Of a stretch of 64,000 nt of DNA, positions 1 through 9,309 are shown one piece after another (positions within the stretch are counted from its first letter, which is position 1; every line of letters starts with the position of its first letter). Under the pieces are notes generated by a model. It had not been told where the DNA came from. It was given only the letters and a program-made list of their open reading frames with translations, and did no database searches. The stretch covers positions 1 through 64,000 of the forward strand of contig NZ_JASITE010000018.1 in the NCBI RefSeq assembly GCF_030767025.1, in the 5' to 3' direction. The translations under genes were made by a program, and so were the position numbers. The stretch comes from Nocardia sp. CC227C. GTDB taxonomy: Bacteria > Actinomycetota > Actinomycetes > Mycobacteriales > Mycobacteriaceae.

Positions 1-2462
1 GGCGGCGCACCCGGCCCCGGCCGCGGCGGCAGACCGCCGGGCGCACCCGGCGCACCGGCCTGGCGGCGCATCATATTGGCGGCGAGCCCGCCGCCCGGAC
101 GCGCCGGACCCTCGCCGGGCTGACGCGGCTGCAGATTGGTATTCGGCTGCCCGGACGGGGGCACCGGATTGTTCGCGCCCGGCTCACGCTGCGGTAGCCC
201 GCCCGGTCCGGGCGGCGCGACGGTGTGGCGGACGGTCGGACCGCTGGTACCCGGCTGCCGCTGCGGCAGCCCACCCGGCCCGGCGGGCGCGGCGCCACCC
301 GGCGCACGCTGCGGCAGTCCCACCGCGGCACCCGCCGACCCCGGCGACCGCTGGGGCAGTCCACCGGACGCACTCGCGGCGGTGGGCGCGGGGGCACCGG
401 CACCCGAACCGGAACCGGCCGGAATCGGCCCGCTCCCGCCCGGATCCACGGTCACCATCACATTGCCGGTGGCGGTGCGGGTGACCGCCCGCATCTGCAT
501 GGAGGACGGGGCCGACGGCTGCGGGCCGCCCGGCTGCGGGGCGGGCTGCTGACCACCCGGCTGCGGCGGCACCGAAATCGATCCGCCCGGGGCCAGGATG
601 AGCGCCTTGGGCACATGCACGGTCACGGTCACACCCGGATCGCGCGCGGTGTCGAAGGTGGGCCGCAGCCGCACGGTCAGACCGTGCCGCTCGGCCAGTC
701 GGCCGACCACGAACAGGCCCATGTGGCGGGCGGTGTCGGGACCGACCTCGGCGGTGGTCTCCAGTCGACGGTTGATCTCGGCCATCTCGGCGGGCGGCAT
801 ACCGATGCCGCGGTCGGCGACCTCGATGAGCAGACCGGTGTCGTGCGCCTGAGCGAAGGTGAACTTCACGTCCGTCTCCGGCGGCGAGGCGCGCAGCGCG
901 TTGTCGAGCAGCTCGGCGAACAGGTGCGCGAGGTCGGAGGCGGCCGGTTCGACCAGTGAACCGCGCGGCGTGGCACCCAGTTTCACGCGCTCGTAGTCCT
1001 CCACCTCGGAGATGGCCGCGCGCAGCACGTCGGCGATCTCGACCGGGGCGGACTTGGACCGGCGCTGCTTGGTGCCGGCGAGAATCAGCAGGTTGTCGCC
1101 GTTGCGTCGCATACGCGCGGCGAGGTGGTCGAGGCGGAACAGGTTCTCGAGTAGGCGCGGGTCCTTCTCGTCGTACTCCATCGCCTCGATGAGGGTGAGC
1201 TGGTGGTCGACCAGCGATTTGGAGCGGCGGGCCAGGGTTTCGAACATGTCGTTGACCTGGGTACGCATGGCGGCCTGGTCGGCGGCCAGGCGCAGCGCCT
1301 GCCCGTGGATGTCGTCGACGGCGCGGGCCAGCTGGCCGATCTCCTCGTCGGTGTCCACCGGCATGGGCTCGAGCGGAACGTCTTCCGGGTCCGCGCCGTC
1401 GCGCAGCGCGGAGACTTCTTGGGCCAGATCGTGTTCGGCGACGCGCAGCGCGGCCAGACGCAGCCGGCGCAGCGGCACGATCATCGAGCGGGCCATCAGC
1501 ACGGCCAGGGCGAGCGCGCCGAGGATGGTGGCGATGACGACGACCGCGTAGCGGATGGCGTCGGTGCGCGCGGTGGCGGCCAGGGCGTCCACGCGGGACA
1601 CGATGGACTTGGTCGATTCGGTCGCGATGGTCTGGTAGTTGTCGACGCTGACGACCAGCGAATCCTTCAGATCCGTCACCGGCAGCTGACCGGCGCTTGC
1701 CTCCGGGCCGCCGACGAGTTGCAGCCGGATGTTCACCTGGTTCTGCAGCTCGGAGATGAGCGGATCGCCATCCGGGAACCGGTGCGCGAGCACGGCGAGC
1801 AACTGGCGTTCGGTGCTGATGCCGATCTGGATGTCGCGCACGCCATCCTTGGGGTTGTTGCGTAGCGCCTCGGCGAATCCGGCGACCTCGCCGACCAGTA
1901 CGGCACGGGAGTTCAGCGAGTCGACCAGCTGCAGCTTGGCCTGGTCGACGGACTTGTCGGCGACGGTGGCCACGATGGACTCCACCGTGTTGACGCTGTT
2001 GCCGCGGATCCGCTCGATCTGCGCGACCGTGTCGGGAACCGACTCCGAGGGGGCGAGACCCTGTGCCCGAATGGCCTTGGCGGCCACGATCATGTCGTCC
2101 AGCGCGGTGCGCGCGTTGGGCATGTCGCTCAGCTTCGGAGCGGCCTTCTCGGCGAACTGGATCGCGGTGTCCAGCTGGGCGAGTTCGGGATCGGTCGTGA
2201 ACGAGTTCCCGCCGATCTTCACCATCTGACCACCGGCGACCTGCGACGCGGTCGCGCTGAGGCCGGTGATGGCCGGAATCACGCTGACGTGTTCCACCGC
2301 CGCGGACAGCCGTGTCGACTCTCGGAACTCCGCCGAGATCCTGGAGGCGCCGAGCACCACCGCGACCAGCAGTGGGACGGCCAGCACAGCCGTCACCTTC
2401 CAGCGCAGGTCCCAGTTGCTCAGCGCCCAGCGCTTGCTGCCGGAACTAGCGGCGTCGCGCAT
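1..2462 (-). CDS. CvnA-like sensor histidine kinase, 3' end cut by window edge
   Basis: Read on the minus strand from ATG 2462-2460, open for about 820 codons to the left edge. A short cytoplasmic start (MRDAASSGSKRW) is followed by a membrane segment near residues 25-42, a long extracytoplasmic region of nitrate/nitrite-sensor (NIT) type, a second membrane segment near residue 305 (AVVVIATILGALALAVLMA), a HAMP-like linker and an HATPase_c domain (ELLDNALRASPP, then DRGIGMPPAE and GLFVVGRLAERHGL). A long Pro/Gly/Gln-rich disordered tail with repeated GGLPQR motifs begins near residue 610 and runs off the window. This is the architecture of the conservon kinases (CvnA of Streptomyces). Roadblock/LC7, DUF742 and small GTPase genes usually follow and would lie beyond the left edge; that is inference. 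Confidence 0.85.
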   Translation of the reverse strand, partial: MRDAASSGSKRWALSNWDLRWKVTAVLAVPLLVAVVLGASRISAEFRESTRLSAAVEHVSVIPAITGLSATASQVAGGQMVKIGGNSFTTDPELAQLDTAIQFAEKAAPKLSDMPNARTALDDMIVAAKAIRAQGLAPSESVPDTVAQIERIRGNSVNTVESIVATVADKSVDQAKLQLVDSLNSRAVLVGEVAGFAEALRNNPKDGVRDIQIGISTERQLLAVLAHRFPDGDPLISELQNQVNIRLQLVGGPEASAGQLPVTDLKDSLVVSVDNYQTIATESTKSIVSRVDALAATARTDAIRYAVVVIATILGALALAVLMARSMIVPLRRLRLAALRVAEHDLAQEVSALRDGADPEDVPLEPMPVDTDEEIGQLARAVDDIHGQALRLAADQAAMRTQVNDMFETLARRSKSLVDHQLTLIEAMEYDEKDPRLLENLFRLDHLAARMRRNGDNLLILAGTKQRRSKSAPVEIADVLRAAISEVEDYERVKLGATPRGSLVEPAASDLAHLFAELLDNALRASPPETDVKFTFAQAHDTGLLIEVADRGIGMPPAEMAEINRRLETTAEVGPDTARHMGLFVVGRLAERHGLTVRLRPTFDTARDPGVTVTVHVPKALILAPGGSISVPPQPGGQQPAPQPGGPQPSAPSSMQMRAVTRTATGNVMVTVDPGGSGPIPAGSGSGAGAPAPTAASASGGLPQRSPGSAGAAVGLPQRAPGGAAPAGPGGLPQRQPGTSGPTVRHTVAPPGPGGLPQREPGANNPVPPSGQPNTNLQPRQPGEGPARPGGGLAANMMRRQAGAPGAPGGLPPRPGPGAP

Positions 2463-2781
2463 CTCCCACTCACTTTCCAAACTGGCCCTGGCCACGCGCT
2501 ATCAGCGAGCCTCCACGATCGCACGCTGGGCTCGACAGGCAGAGCTGGCCGAGAACTGCGGCTGGCCGAGAAATTGCGTCCATGACGGCCGAAATATGTG
2601 ACATGCGATTCTAACGGATCAATAACTTCTTGTGTGACCTCTTGGCAACCACCGGTCGCTGACCTGCCTGTTCCAGACAAAATCAAAGGTCGCGGCGTCC
2701 GCCCGGACGTCGCGTGAAGTCTGCCACAATCAGGCAGATCTATCGAGGCGGGCATCGACGGGGAGCTAGGGAGTCACGGGG

Positions 2782-4878
2782 TTGAACGCGAAGCAGGAGT
2801 ACCGGCCGGCGTACCAGACGAGCCTGGTCGATCCTTCGGAGTTCTGGCTCGCCGCGGCCGAATTCATCAGCTGGGAGGTGCCTCCCAGCCAGATCATGGA
2901 CCCGACAACCCGCCCGACGGCCCGGTGGTTTCCCGATGCTCGCCTCAACACCTCCTACAACGCACTCGACCGCCATGTGCGCGACATCACATCGGATGAT
3001 GACCGGTCCAACGGTCACACCGGGGGTCGCGCCGATCAGCCCGCCCTAATATACGACTCCGCTATGACGGGCGCCAGGCTCATCTATACATATAGGGAGC
3101 TACTCGACGAAGTCGCCCGATTTGCCGGATCCCTTCTGCGCCTCGGTGTCCGAACCGGCGACCGAGTCGTCATATATATGCCGATGATCCCGGAAGCCGT
3201 GGTCGCGATGCTCGCGTGCGCGCGCATCGGCGCGGTCCACTCCGTGGTCTTCGGCGGGTTTGCCGCCCCCGAACTCGCCGCCCGCATCGACGACGCCGAA
3301 CCTGTGCTCATCATCACGGCATCCGGTGGACTCGAACCCGGCCGCCACATCGAGTACCCGCCCATCGTGCTGCAGGCCCTCGACATCGCCGAGACCACCG
3401 CGCCCCGGCTCGTCCTGGTGAAGCAGCGCGACGGCTTCCCCACCATCCGCTTCCCCACCCCGCAGGCCGCCACCGAGAACCTGCCCGATTCCGCCGAAAC
3501 GGTGGCCGCGCGCTGGCTGGACTGGGAAGACGCCGTCCGCGACGCCGAACCGGCCGAACCGGTATCCCTGGCCGCCACCGATCCGCTCTATATCCTCTAC
3601 ACCTCCGGAACCACCGGGAAGCCCAAGGGCGTGGTGCGCGACAACGGCGGCCACGCGGTGGCGCTGGCCTGGTCCATGCGCAATATCTACGACGTCGCCC
3701 CCGGGCAGGTCATGCTGACCACCTCCGATATCGGCTGGGTGGTCGGACACTCCTACATCGTCTACGCGCCGCTGCTGATGGGCGCGACCACCGTGCTGTA
3801 CGAGGGCAAGCCCACCGGCACACCCGACGCGGGCACCTTCTGGCGGCTGATCGAGGACTACGGCGTCGATGTGATGTTCACCGCGCCGACCGCGCTGCGT
3901 GCCATCCGGCGCGCCGATCCGCAGGCGGCGGCCGCCAAACGCCACGACCTGTCCCGGCTGCGCGCGCTGTTCTGCGCCGGGGAGCGGCTCGATCCGGCCA
4001 CCTACGAGTGGGCGACCACCATTCTGCTGGCCGACCACCCGGACTGCCCCGTCGTGGACCACTGGTGGCAGACCGAGACCGGCTGGCCGATCTGCGCCAA
4101 TCCGCTGGGACTGCAACAGCTCCCGGTCAAGCCCGGCTCGGCCGCGGTGCCGGTGCCCGGGTACCGGCTGCGGGTGCTGGACTCCAACGGCAACGCGGTG
4201 CCCGCCAACACCGAGGGCAATATCGTGATCGGGCTGCCGCTGCCGCCCGGCACACTCACGACACTGTGGCGCGATGACACCCGCTTCGAGCGCAGCTATC
4301 TCTCCGCGTATCCCGGCCACTATCTGACCGGCGACTCGGGATACTTCGACGAGGACGGCTACCTGTTCGTGCTCGGCCGCACCGACGACGTGATCAATAT
4401 GGCCGGGCACCGGCTCTCCGCGGGCGGAATCGAGGCCGCCATCTCGGGACATCCGGCCGTCGCCGAGACCGCGGTGATCGGCATACCCGACGAGCTCAAG
4501 GGGCAGCGGCCGATCGGGTACGTGGTGCTCAAACAGGGCGTGGACATCGACCACGAACAGCTGCGCGGTGAGGTGACCGAGCGGGTGCGCGACCGGGTCG
4601 GGGCCATCGCCACCCTCCACGACGTGGTCGTGGTGAGCGCGCTGCCCAAGACCCGCTCGGGCAAGATCCTGCGCCGCACCATCCGCCAGATCGCCTCCGG
4701 CGAGGAGTACGAGGTGCCGCCCACCATCGAGGACGCGAGCATGCTCGACGTGCTCGAACGGCAGGTCGGCGATGCCGCCGAACTCATGCGCAGCGGTGAA
4801 CGCACCCCGCCGCTGCCCCTCGACCAGGACGCCGCCGACAGCGGCGACACCCCGGTCGACCCGGCCGTCACCAACTGA
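2782..4878 (+). CDS. prpE: Propionyl-CoA synthetase (PrpE-like acyl-CoA ligase)
   Basis: AMP-forming acyl-CoA ligase of 698 residues. It has the acetyl/propionyl-CoA synthetase N-terminal region (SEFWLAAAEFISW), the P-loop motif YTSGTTGKPKG near residue 272, the DHWWQTETGWPI motif, the TGDSGY and GRTDDVINMAGHRLS motifs, and the C-terminal catalytic lysine in TRSGKILRRT near residue 626. The HWWQTETGWPI signature and its surroundings fit PrpE/ACSS3 rather than Acs. It should activate propionate (or acetate) to the CoA thioester in the cytosol. The start is TTG 2782 with GGGAG upstream; the first in-frame ATG (2896) would remove conserved residues. It is about 70 residues longer than E. coli PrpE, partly from a C-terminal extension. 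No 2-methylcitrate cycle genes are adjacent. Confidence 0.85.
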   Translation: MNAKQEYRPAYQTSLVDPSEFWLAAAEFISWEVPPSQIMDPTTRPTARWFPDARLNTSYNALDRHVRDITSDDDRSNGHTGGRADQPALIYDSAMTGARLIYTYRELLDEVARFAGSLLRLGVRTGDRVVIYMPMIPEAVVAMLACARIGAVHSVVFGGFAAPELAARIDDAEPVLIITASGGLEPGRHIEYPPIVLQALDIAETTAPRLVLVKQRDGFPTIRFPTPQAATENLPDSAETVAARWLDWEDAVRDAEPAEPVSLAATDPLYILYTSGTTGKPKGVVRDNGGHAVALAWSMRNIYDVAPGQVMLTTSDIGWVVGHSYIVYAPLLMGATTVLYEGKPTGTPDAGTFWRLIEDYGVDVMFTAPTALRAIRRADPQAAAAKRHDLSRLRALFCAGERLDPATYEWATTILLADHPDCPVVDHWWQTETGWPICANPLGLQQLPVKPGSAAVPVPGYRLRVLDSNGNAVPANTEGNIVIGLPLPPGTLTTLWRDDTRFERSYLSAYPGHYLTGDSGYFDEDGYLFVLGRTDDVINMAGHRLSAGGIEAAISGHPAVAETAVIGIPDELKGQRPIGYVVLKQGVDIDHEQLRGEVTERVRDRVGAIATLHDVVVVSALPKTRSGKILRRTIRQIASGEEYEVPPTIEDASMLDVLERQVGDAAELMRSGERTPPLPLDQDAADSGDTPVDPAVTN

Positions 4879-4951
4879 ACGGGTTTCATCTTCAAGAACT
4901 TCTCAGAAACCGTTCATCGGGCCCTCGAGCGATTGGCCTAGCGTCGGGCGC

Positions 4952-5347
4952 ATGTCATCTCTGCACAGCCGTCCGCGCCGCGCCGTCGCCGCCGCGGGAG
5001 CCTTCGGCGCTCTCACCGCGGTATCCGTCTGGCTCTACCCCGCGACGGCCGCCGCCGCGCCCGCCGATCTGGTCGCGCCGCTGCTCACCTCCACCTGCAC
5101 CTTCGACCAGGTCGATGCCGCACTGCACGACAAGGCCCCCGCCCTGGCCCAGTTCCTGGACCAGAATCCCGACACCAAGGCCGAACTGCGGGCCAAGTTC
5201 GACCAGCCCATCGAACAGCGCCAGGCCGAGTTCGACGCCTATGTCCGCGCGAATCCGGAGGCCGCCGCCCAGGCCGAGAACGATCCGAGGGCCGGTGGAA
5301 TCGCCGCCGCCATCCAGGCCGTAGCGGAGTCCTGCCACAACTACTGA
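4952..5347 (+). CDS. Secreted hemophore-related heme-binding protein
   Basis: A 131-residue preprotein starting at ATG 4952. It has a basic N terminus, a hydrophobic core (AVAAAGAFGALTAVSVWL) and an Ala-rich cleavage region (ATAAAA), so it should be secreted. The mature part is a small helical domain of about 100 residues with two cysteines, one near its start (TSTCTFDQV) and one at the end (AESCHNY). The pattern CTFDQVDAALHDKAP-x-LAQFLDQNP matches the mycobacterial hemophore family (Rv0203-like, MHB domain). The expected role is heme capture or heme transfer outside the membrane. It lies between prpE and prrA on the same strand, 73 bases after prpE; no co-regulation can be seen. The family assignment rests on pattern recognition. 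Confidence 0.75.
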   Translation: MSSLHSRPRRAVAAAGAFGALTAVSVWLYPATAAAAPADLVAPLLTSTCTFDQVDAALHDKAPALAQFLDQNPDTKAELRAKFDQPIEQRQAEFDAYVRANPEAAAQAENDPRAGGIAAAIQAVAESCHNY

Positions 5348-5363
5348 CCTCGACTGCGCCAAA

Positions 5364-6080
5364 ATGGACACCGTGGCCGAACGCGGAGAGACCCCGACCG
5401 TGCTGGTAGTCGACGACGACGAGGATGTGCTCGCCTCCGTCGAACGCGGGCTGCGGCTCTCCGGGTTCCGGGTGGTGATCGCCCGGGACGGCGCCGCGGC
5501 CCTGCGCGCCGTGACCGAGGAGTCGCCGGACGCGGTGGTGCTCGATATGAATATGCCGGTCCTGGACGGGGCCGGGGTCGTGACGGCGCTGCGTGCCATG
5601 GGCAACGAGGTGCCCATCTGCGTGCTCTCGGCGCGCAGCTCCGTCGACGACCGCATCGCCGGACTCGAATCGGGTGCCGACGACTATCTGGTCAAACCCT
5701 TCGTACTGGCCGAGCTGGTGGCGCGGATCCGCGCGCTGCTGCGCCGCAGCAGCGACGCCGCCGCGCCCACCACCCCGGGCGGCATCACCGTCGGACCGCT
5801 CGAGGTGGACGTGGCCGGATACCGGGCGCTGCTGCACGGCAAGGAGATCGAACTCACCAAGCGGGAATTCGAGCTGCTGTCCACCCTGGCCCGCAGCGCC
5901 GGGGTGGTGCTGAGCCGGGAACGGCTGCTGGAACTGGTGTGGGGCTACGACTTCGCCGCCGACACCAATGTGGTGGACGTCTTCGTCGGCTACCTGCGTC
6001 GCAAGCTGGAATCCGACGGAACGCCGCGACTGCTGCACACCATCCGCGGGGTCGGATTCGTGCTGCGGGCACCGAAGTGA
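5364..6080 (+). CDS. prrA: OmpR-family response regulator PrrA
   Basis: A 238-residue two-component response regulator. The receiver domain (about residues 12-125) shows the acidic cluster DDDE, the phosphoacceptor Asp in VVLDMNMP, and the conserved Lys in YLVKPF. The C-terminal winged-helix DNA-binding domain (about 140-236) has LTKREFELL and VDVFVGYLRRKLE. Segments such as SVERGLRLSGF, CVLSARSSVDDR and LLELVWGYDFAADTNVVDVF match M. tuberculosis PrrA as I remember it. The start is ATG 5364; a GTG at 5373 is an alternative. The stop overlaps the GTG of the kinase gene, so the two are translationally coupled. PrrA/PrrB is essential in several mycobacteria and affects respiration and nitrogen metabolism. 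Confidence 0.92.
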   Translation: MDTVAERGETPTVLVVDDDEDVLASVERGLRLSGFRVVIARDGAAALRAVTEESPDAVVLDMNMPVLDGAGVVTALRAMGNEVPICVLSARSSVDDRIAGLESGADDYLVKPFVLAELVARIRALLRRSSDAAAPTTPGGITVGPLEVDVAGYRALLHGKEIELTKREFELLSTLARSAGVVLSRERLLELVWGYDFAADTNVVDVFVGYLRRKLESDGTPRLLHTIRGVGFVLRAPK

Positions 6081-7531
6081 ACACCCCCCGTTCGGTTCGC
6101 GGCGCGTCCCGGTTCCGGACCGACCGGAGCGGAGGAGCGAAGCGAGGGAGCGGAGGGCCAATCAAACACAGACGGTCGTATTCGCTGCGCACCCGCGTCG
6201 CCGCCGCGGCGGCGCTCGGCGCGACCGTCATCGTGGCCGCGCTGTCCTGGGTGACCATCTACGCCATCGAGCGCAACAATCTCGCCCAGGCCGACCAGCA
6301 GTTGACGCTGGCCTCGCAGATCGTGCTCATCGAGCCCGTGCTGTCGGTGAATGTGCTCGAATTCCTCGGGGCCAACAAGGATCTGGCGATCACCGTCCGC
6401 AATCAGCAGGGTCTGGTGGACAGCACCCGGACCGAACTGCCGAAGCTGCCGCTGGGGTCGGAGACCGTCACCGTGGGTGACGTGCCCTACCGGGTGCTCA
6501 CCACCGATCAGAACCAGCCGCCCGGACGCGTTGTCTCCCTGGGCATTCCGACCACACAGACCGCCGAGGCCACCGCCGAGCAGCGGCGCTGGGTCCTCGT
6601 CGCCGCCGTGGTGGCGGTGGTCGCCGCGGCCGCGCTGGGCTGGCTGTTCGGCGGACGCGCGGTACGCCCGATCGCCGATCTGACCCGGCAGGTCGATGAA
6701 CGCCGCCCCTCCAATTCCGGTGGGCCGCTGCCGGTCGACGGCTCCGGCGTCCGCGAGGCCGAGAAGCTGGCCGACGCCGTCAACACCATGCTGCGGCGGG
6801 TGGACCGGGCGCAGGCCGAGACCGCCGCCGCGCTGGAGACGGCGCGCGACTTCGCGGCCGTCTCCGCACACGAACTGCGCACGCCGCTCACCGCCATGCG
6901 CACCGACCTCGAGGTGCTGCGCACCCTGGACCTGGACGAGACGCAGCGCGCGGAGATCCTGGCCGATCTGCAGCGCAGCCAGGACCGGGTGGAGGCCACC
7001 CTGGCCGCCCTGGAACGGCTGGCCGCCGGCGACCTCACCGATGAACGCGACCACGTGGAAACCGATGTGGGCGATCTCTGCGACACCGCCGCCCACGACG
7101 CCATGCGGCACTTCCCCCAGCTGAAGGTGCGCATCGACACCGATGCCGAACTGGTCACCCGGGGGCTGCCCACCGGGCTGCGGCTCGCCCTCGACAATGC
7201 CCTCGCCAACTCGGCGCGGCACGGGCGGGCGACCGAGGCGCTGCTGTCGGCGCACCGGGCCCGCAACGGGCACATCATCATTTCCGTGGACGACAATGGG
7301 CGCGGAATTCCCGAGGCGGAACGCTATTCGGTATTCGAGCGCTTCTTCCGGGGCAGTCAGGCCAGCAAGGGCGGTTCCGGACTGGGGCTGGCATTGGTCG
7401 CGCAGCAGGCGCAATTGCACGGCGGCCGTGCCTATTTCGACGACGGCACGCTGGGCGGCGTACGGTTGGTGCTGGATCTGCCCGATCGCACCGCATCCCT
7501 TACCGAACCCTCAGACAATCGCCAGAGCTGA
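6077..7531 (+). CDS. prrB: Sensor histidine kinase PrrB
   Basis: A 484-residue membrane histidine kinase, the partner of the preceding regulator. GTG 6077 overlaps the prrA stop (GTGA), which decides the start. It has a cytoplasmic basic N terminus, TM1 (about residues 40-62), an extracytoplasmic loop of about 110 residues, TM2 (WVLVAAVVAVVAAAALGWLF), HAMP, a dimerisation/phosphoacceptor helix with FAAVSAHELRTPLTAMRTD (His near residue 265), and an HATPase domain with DNALANSARHG, DDNGRGIPEAE and GSGLGLALVAQQAQLHGG. The H-box and ATPase segments are close to M. tuberculosis PrrB; the sensor loop is divergent, as usual. The extra Arg/Ser/Gly-rich N terminus (RTDRSGGAKRGSGG) may mean that the true start is further downstream. 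Confidence 0.92.
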   Translation: MNTPRSVRGASRFRTDRSGGAKRGSGGPIKHRRSYSLRTRVAAAAALGATVIVAALSWVTIYAIERNNLAQADQQLTLASQIVLIEPVLSVNVLEFLGANKDLAITVRNQQGLVDSTRTELPKLPLGSETVTVGDVPYRVLTTDQNQPPGRVVSLGIPTTQTAEATAEQRRWVLVAAVVAVVAAAALGWLFGGRAVRPIADLTRQVDERRPSNSGGPLPVDGSGVREAEKLADAVNTMLRRVDRAQAETAAALETARDFAAVSAHELRTPLTAMRTDLEVLRTLDLDETQRAEILADLQRSQDRVEATLAALERLAAGDLTDERDHVETDVGDLCDTAAHDAMRHFPQLKVRIDTDAELVTRGLPTGLRLALDNALANSARHGRATEALLSAHRARNGHIIISVDDNGRGIPEAERYSVFERFFRGSQASKGGSGLGLALVAQQAQLHGGRAYFDDGTLGGVRLVLDLPDRTASLTEPSDNRQS

Positions 7532-7561
7532 GGACATTTCGTACCCGTACGGTCGCTAAGC

Positions 7562-8770
7562 GTGTCCGCCAACAGCACCTCGAAGTCGACCGCGTCGCAC
7601 CGCACCGGAATCCGCGGCCGCAAACGCCTGGTCTTCGCACTGCTCGCCCTCGTCCTGACCGGAGCGCTCGCCGCCGGTGCGGTCGCTTATCTGCGCTGGT
7701 CGGATCCGCCCACCGCGGTGGCGCTCGTCAACGAGGACGAGGGTCCCCTCGGCGAGCGCATCGCCACCAGCCTGCGCGAGGGCGGCGCGCAGGAGTGGGA
7801 GGTGGTCGACGAGGCCGACACCTCCGAGTACGCGGCGATCGTCACCCTGCCCGCCGACCTGTCCACCTCCGTCGCCTCGCTGGCCACCGCCGACCCGCAG
7901 CGGGCGCGGGTGGAGGTGAGCACGAACGATCACGCCGACCCGAACCTGGTGAACGACGCGGTCACCGAGGTGACCCGGCAGATCAGCGCGGCCGGGATGG
8001 ACACCGTCTTCGCGCTCATGAACTCCGCGCGCGGGCAGGTGTCGCAGGTGGCGTTCACCGCCACCCTGCTGGGTGCGGGCGTGCAGGCGGCGGCCGACGG
8101 CGCGGAGCAGTTCCAGGGCGGGGCCGACGAGATGCTTGCTTTCCTGGAGAGCGCGAAATCCGGTGCGGGACAGATCACTTCGGCCATCGCCACGCTCGAG
8201 CAGACGGTGTCGGCGGCGACCGCGCAGGCCAACTCCTTCGCCGACACCCTGGACACCACCGGCGTGACGGTCGGCCAGGTGCAGCAGTCGGCGACCACGC
8301 TGAGCAGCGGACTCGCGACGGTGCTGCCGCTGCTGCGCGCCCTGCCGTTCGCGGCGGATCCGCAGCTGGCGGACATCATCACCCAGCTCGAGGGGCTGCG
8401 GAAGGTCGCCGACGAGGCCAGCGCGCAGCTGACCGGATTCGGACAGCTGACCGGCACCCAGGTCACCCCCGACACGCGAATCGGCCAGCTGCTACGCGAC
8501 GCCGCCGTGCGCCTCGGCGACGCCAGCGCCCAGCTGGGCCAGGGCGCGCAACTCGCCGAACAGATCCCGCAGCTCGCCGATCAGGGCGCGGCACAGTTGC
8601 TCGCGGCCATGCAGGCGCTCACGGGTGGGGTGGACCAGCTCCAGAATGTCACCACCACCCTGGGCAAACAGGCGAATCAGGCGCTGACGACGCTCACGAA
8701 GGGCAGCGGCGGACAGCAGTCACAGATTGCTATCAGCCTCGCCGACCCCGTCGAGATCGTTCGCAAATAA
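7562..8770 (+). CDS. YhgE/Pip N-terminal-domain-like envelope protein
   Basis: A 402-residue protein beginning at GTG 7562, 30 bases after prrB and on the same strand. A basic start (GIRGRKR) leads into one membrane segment (LVFALLALVLTGALAAGAVAYL). The exported region begins with the Pip/YhgE-type motif TAVALVNEDEGPLGERIA, then long Ala/Gln/Thr-rich helices with predicted coiled-coil character. The C-terminal multi-pass ABC-2-like part of full YhgE/Pip proteins is missing: the protein ends at SLADPVEIVRK with no further membrane helix. It may be a single-pass surface-exposed helical protein of the type found next to type VII secretion or MmpL genes, but neither is present here. Function is not known. 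Confidence 0.75.
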   Translation: MSANSTSKSTASHRTGIRGRKRLVFALLALVLTGALAAGAVAYLRWSDPPTAVALVNEDEGPLGERIATSLREGGAQEWEVVDEADTSEYAAIVTLPADLSTSVASLATADPQRARVEVSTNDHADPNLVNDAVTEVTRQISAAGMDTVFALMNSARGQVSQVAFTATLLGAGVQAAADGAEQFQGGADEMLAFLESAKSGAGQITSAIATLEQTVSAATAQANSFADTLDTTGVTVGQVQQSATTLSSGLATVLPLLRALPFAADPQLADIITQLEGLRKVADEASAQLTGFGQLTGTQVTPDTRIGQLLRDAAVRLGDASAQLGQGAQLAEQIPQLADQGAAQLLAAMQALTGGVDQLQNVTTTLGKQANQALTTLTKGSGGQQSQIAISLADPVEIVRK

Positions 8771-8867
8771 CAAGATCACAGGGTTTAGAATTAGCCCGAT
8801 TTGCTCTGGTCGACCGGTTTCACAAGAAGCTCCATCCCACCATCTGGTATTCGGAGAGGAACTGATC

Positions 8868-9164
8868 GTGAGCAGTATTCTCGTCGCCGCGCACGACCTG
8901 TACGGAACCGTTGTGGCACAGCAGTACACGAATCCCACGTCGGAAACCCCTCCGGCCGCCGACAAGCTCATGAAGATGTTCCGCTATTTCACCTGGTTCG
9001 CCCAGATGTCCGGAATTGCCGCCATCACCTACGGCGGCGGCCGCTTCGCCTGGGAGAAATGGGGCGGCGGCGGACTCCAGTCCCCGAAGATGGTCGCCAA
9101 CGCCATGCTCGGCGGTGCGACGGCCACCAGTGCGGGCACCATCATGAACGCGGTCGTCGGCTAG
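8868..9164 (+). CDS. Small two-helix membrane protein, unknown function
   Basis: A 98-residue protein starting at GTG 8868, with a good ribosome binding site (GGAGAGGA, 7 bases upstream). It has a polar N terminus and two moderately hydrophobic segments: FTWFAQMSGIAAITYGGGRFAW and a C-terminal MLGGATATSAGTIMNAVV. The Gly/Ala-rich helices and small size are reminiscent of pilin-like or TrbC-like subunits, but that similarity is weak and I do not assign a family. It lies 97 bases downstream of the YhgE/Pip-like gene and could be co-transcribed with it. It converges on the FKBP gene. Confidence 0.65.
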   Translation: MSSILVAAHDLYGTVVAQQYTNPTSETPPAADKLMKMFRYFTWFAQMSGIAAITYGGGRFAWEKWGGGGLQSPKMVANAMLGGATATSAGTIMNAVVG

Positions 9165-9309
9165 GGCGGGCTCGTCCGCCTCTCCGGGACTTCGGCGGGC
9201 GGCAGAGTGCCGTGGCACTCGCCGCACCCGTGCCGGCGGTTCCGGAGCGAACCTATTCTGGACGTGCCCACTGTGCTGATGCGCGGCGGGCACGGCCACG
9301 TCCGTCCGC

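Noticed and set aside
3100..4620. Long minus-strand open frame (506 codons)
   Set aside because: Antisense shadow of the propionyl-CoA synthetase; its product is Gly/Arg/His-rich low complexity with no domain.
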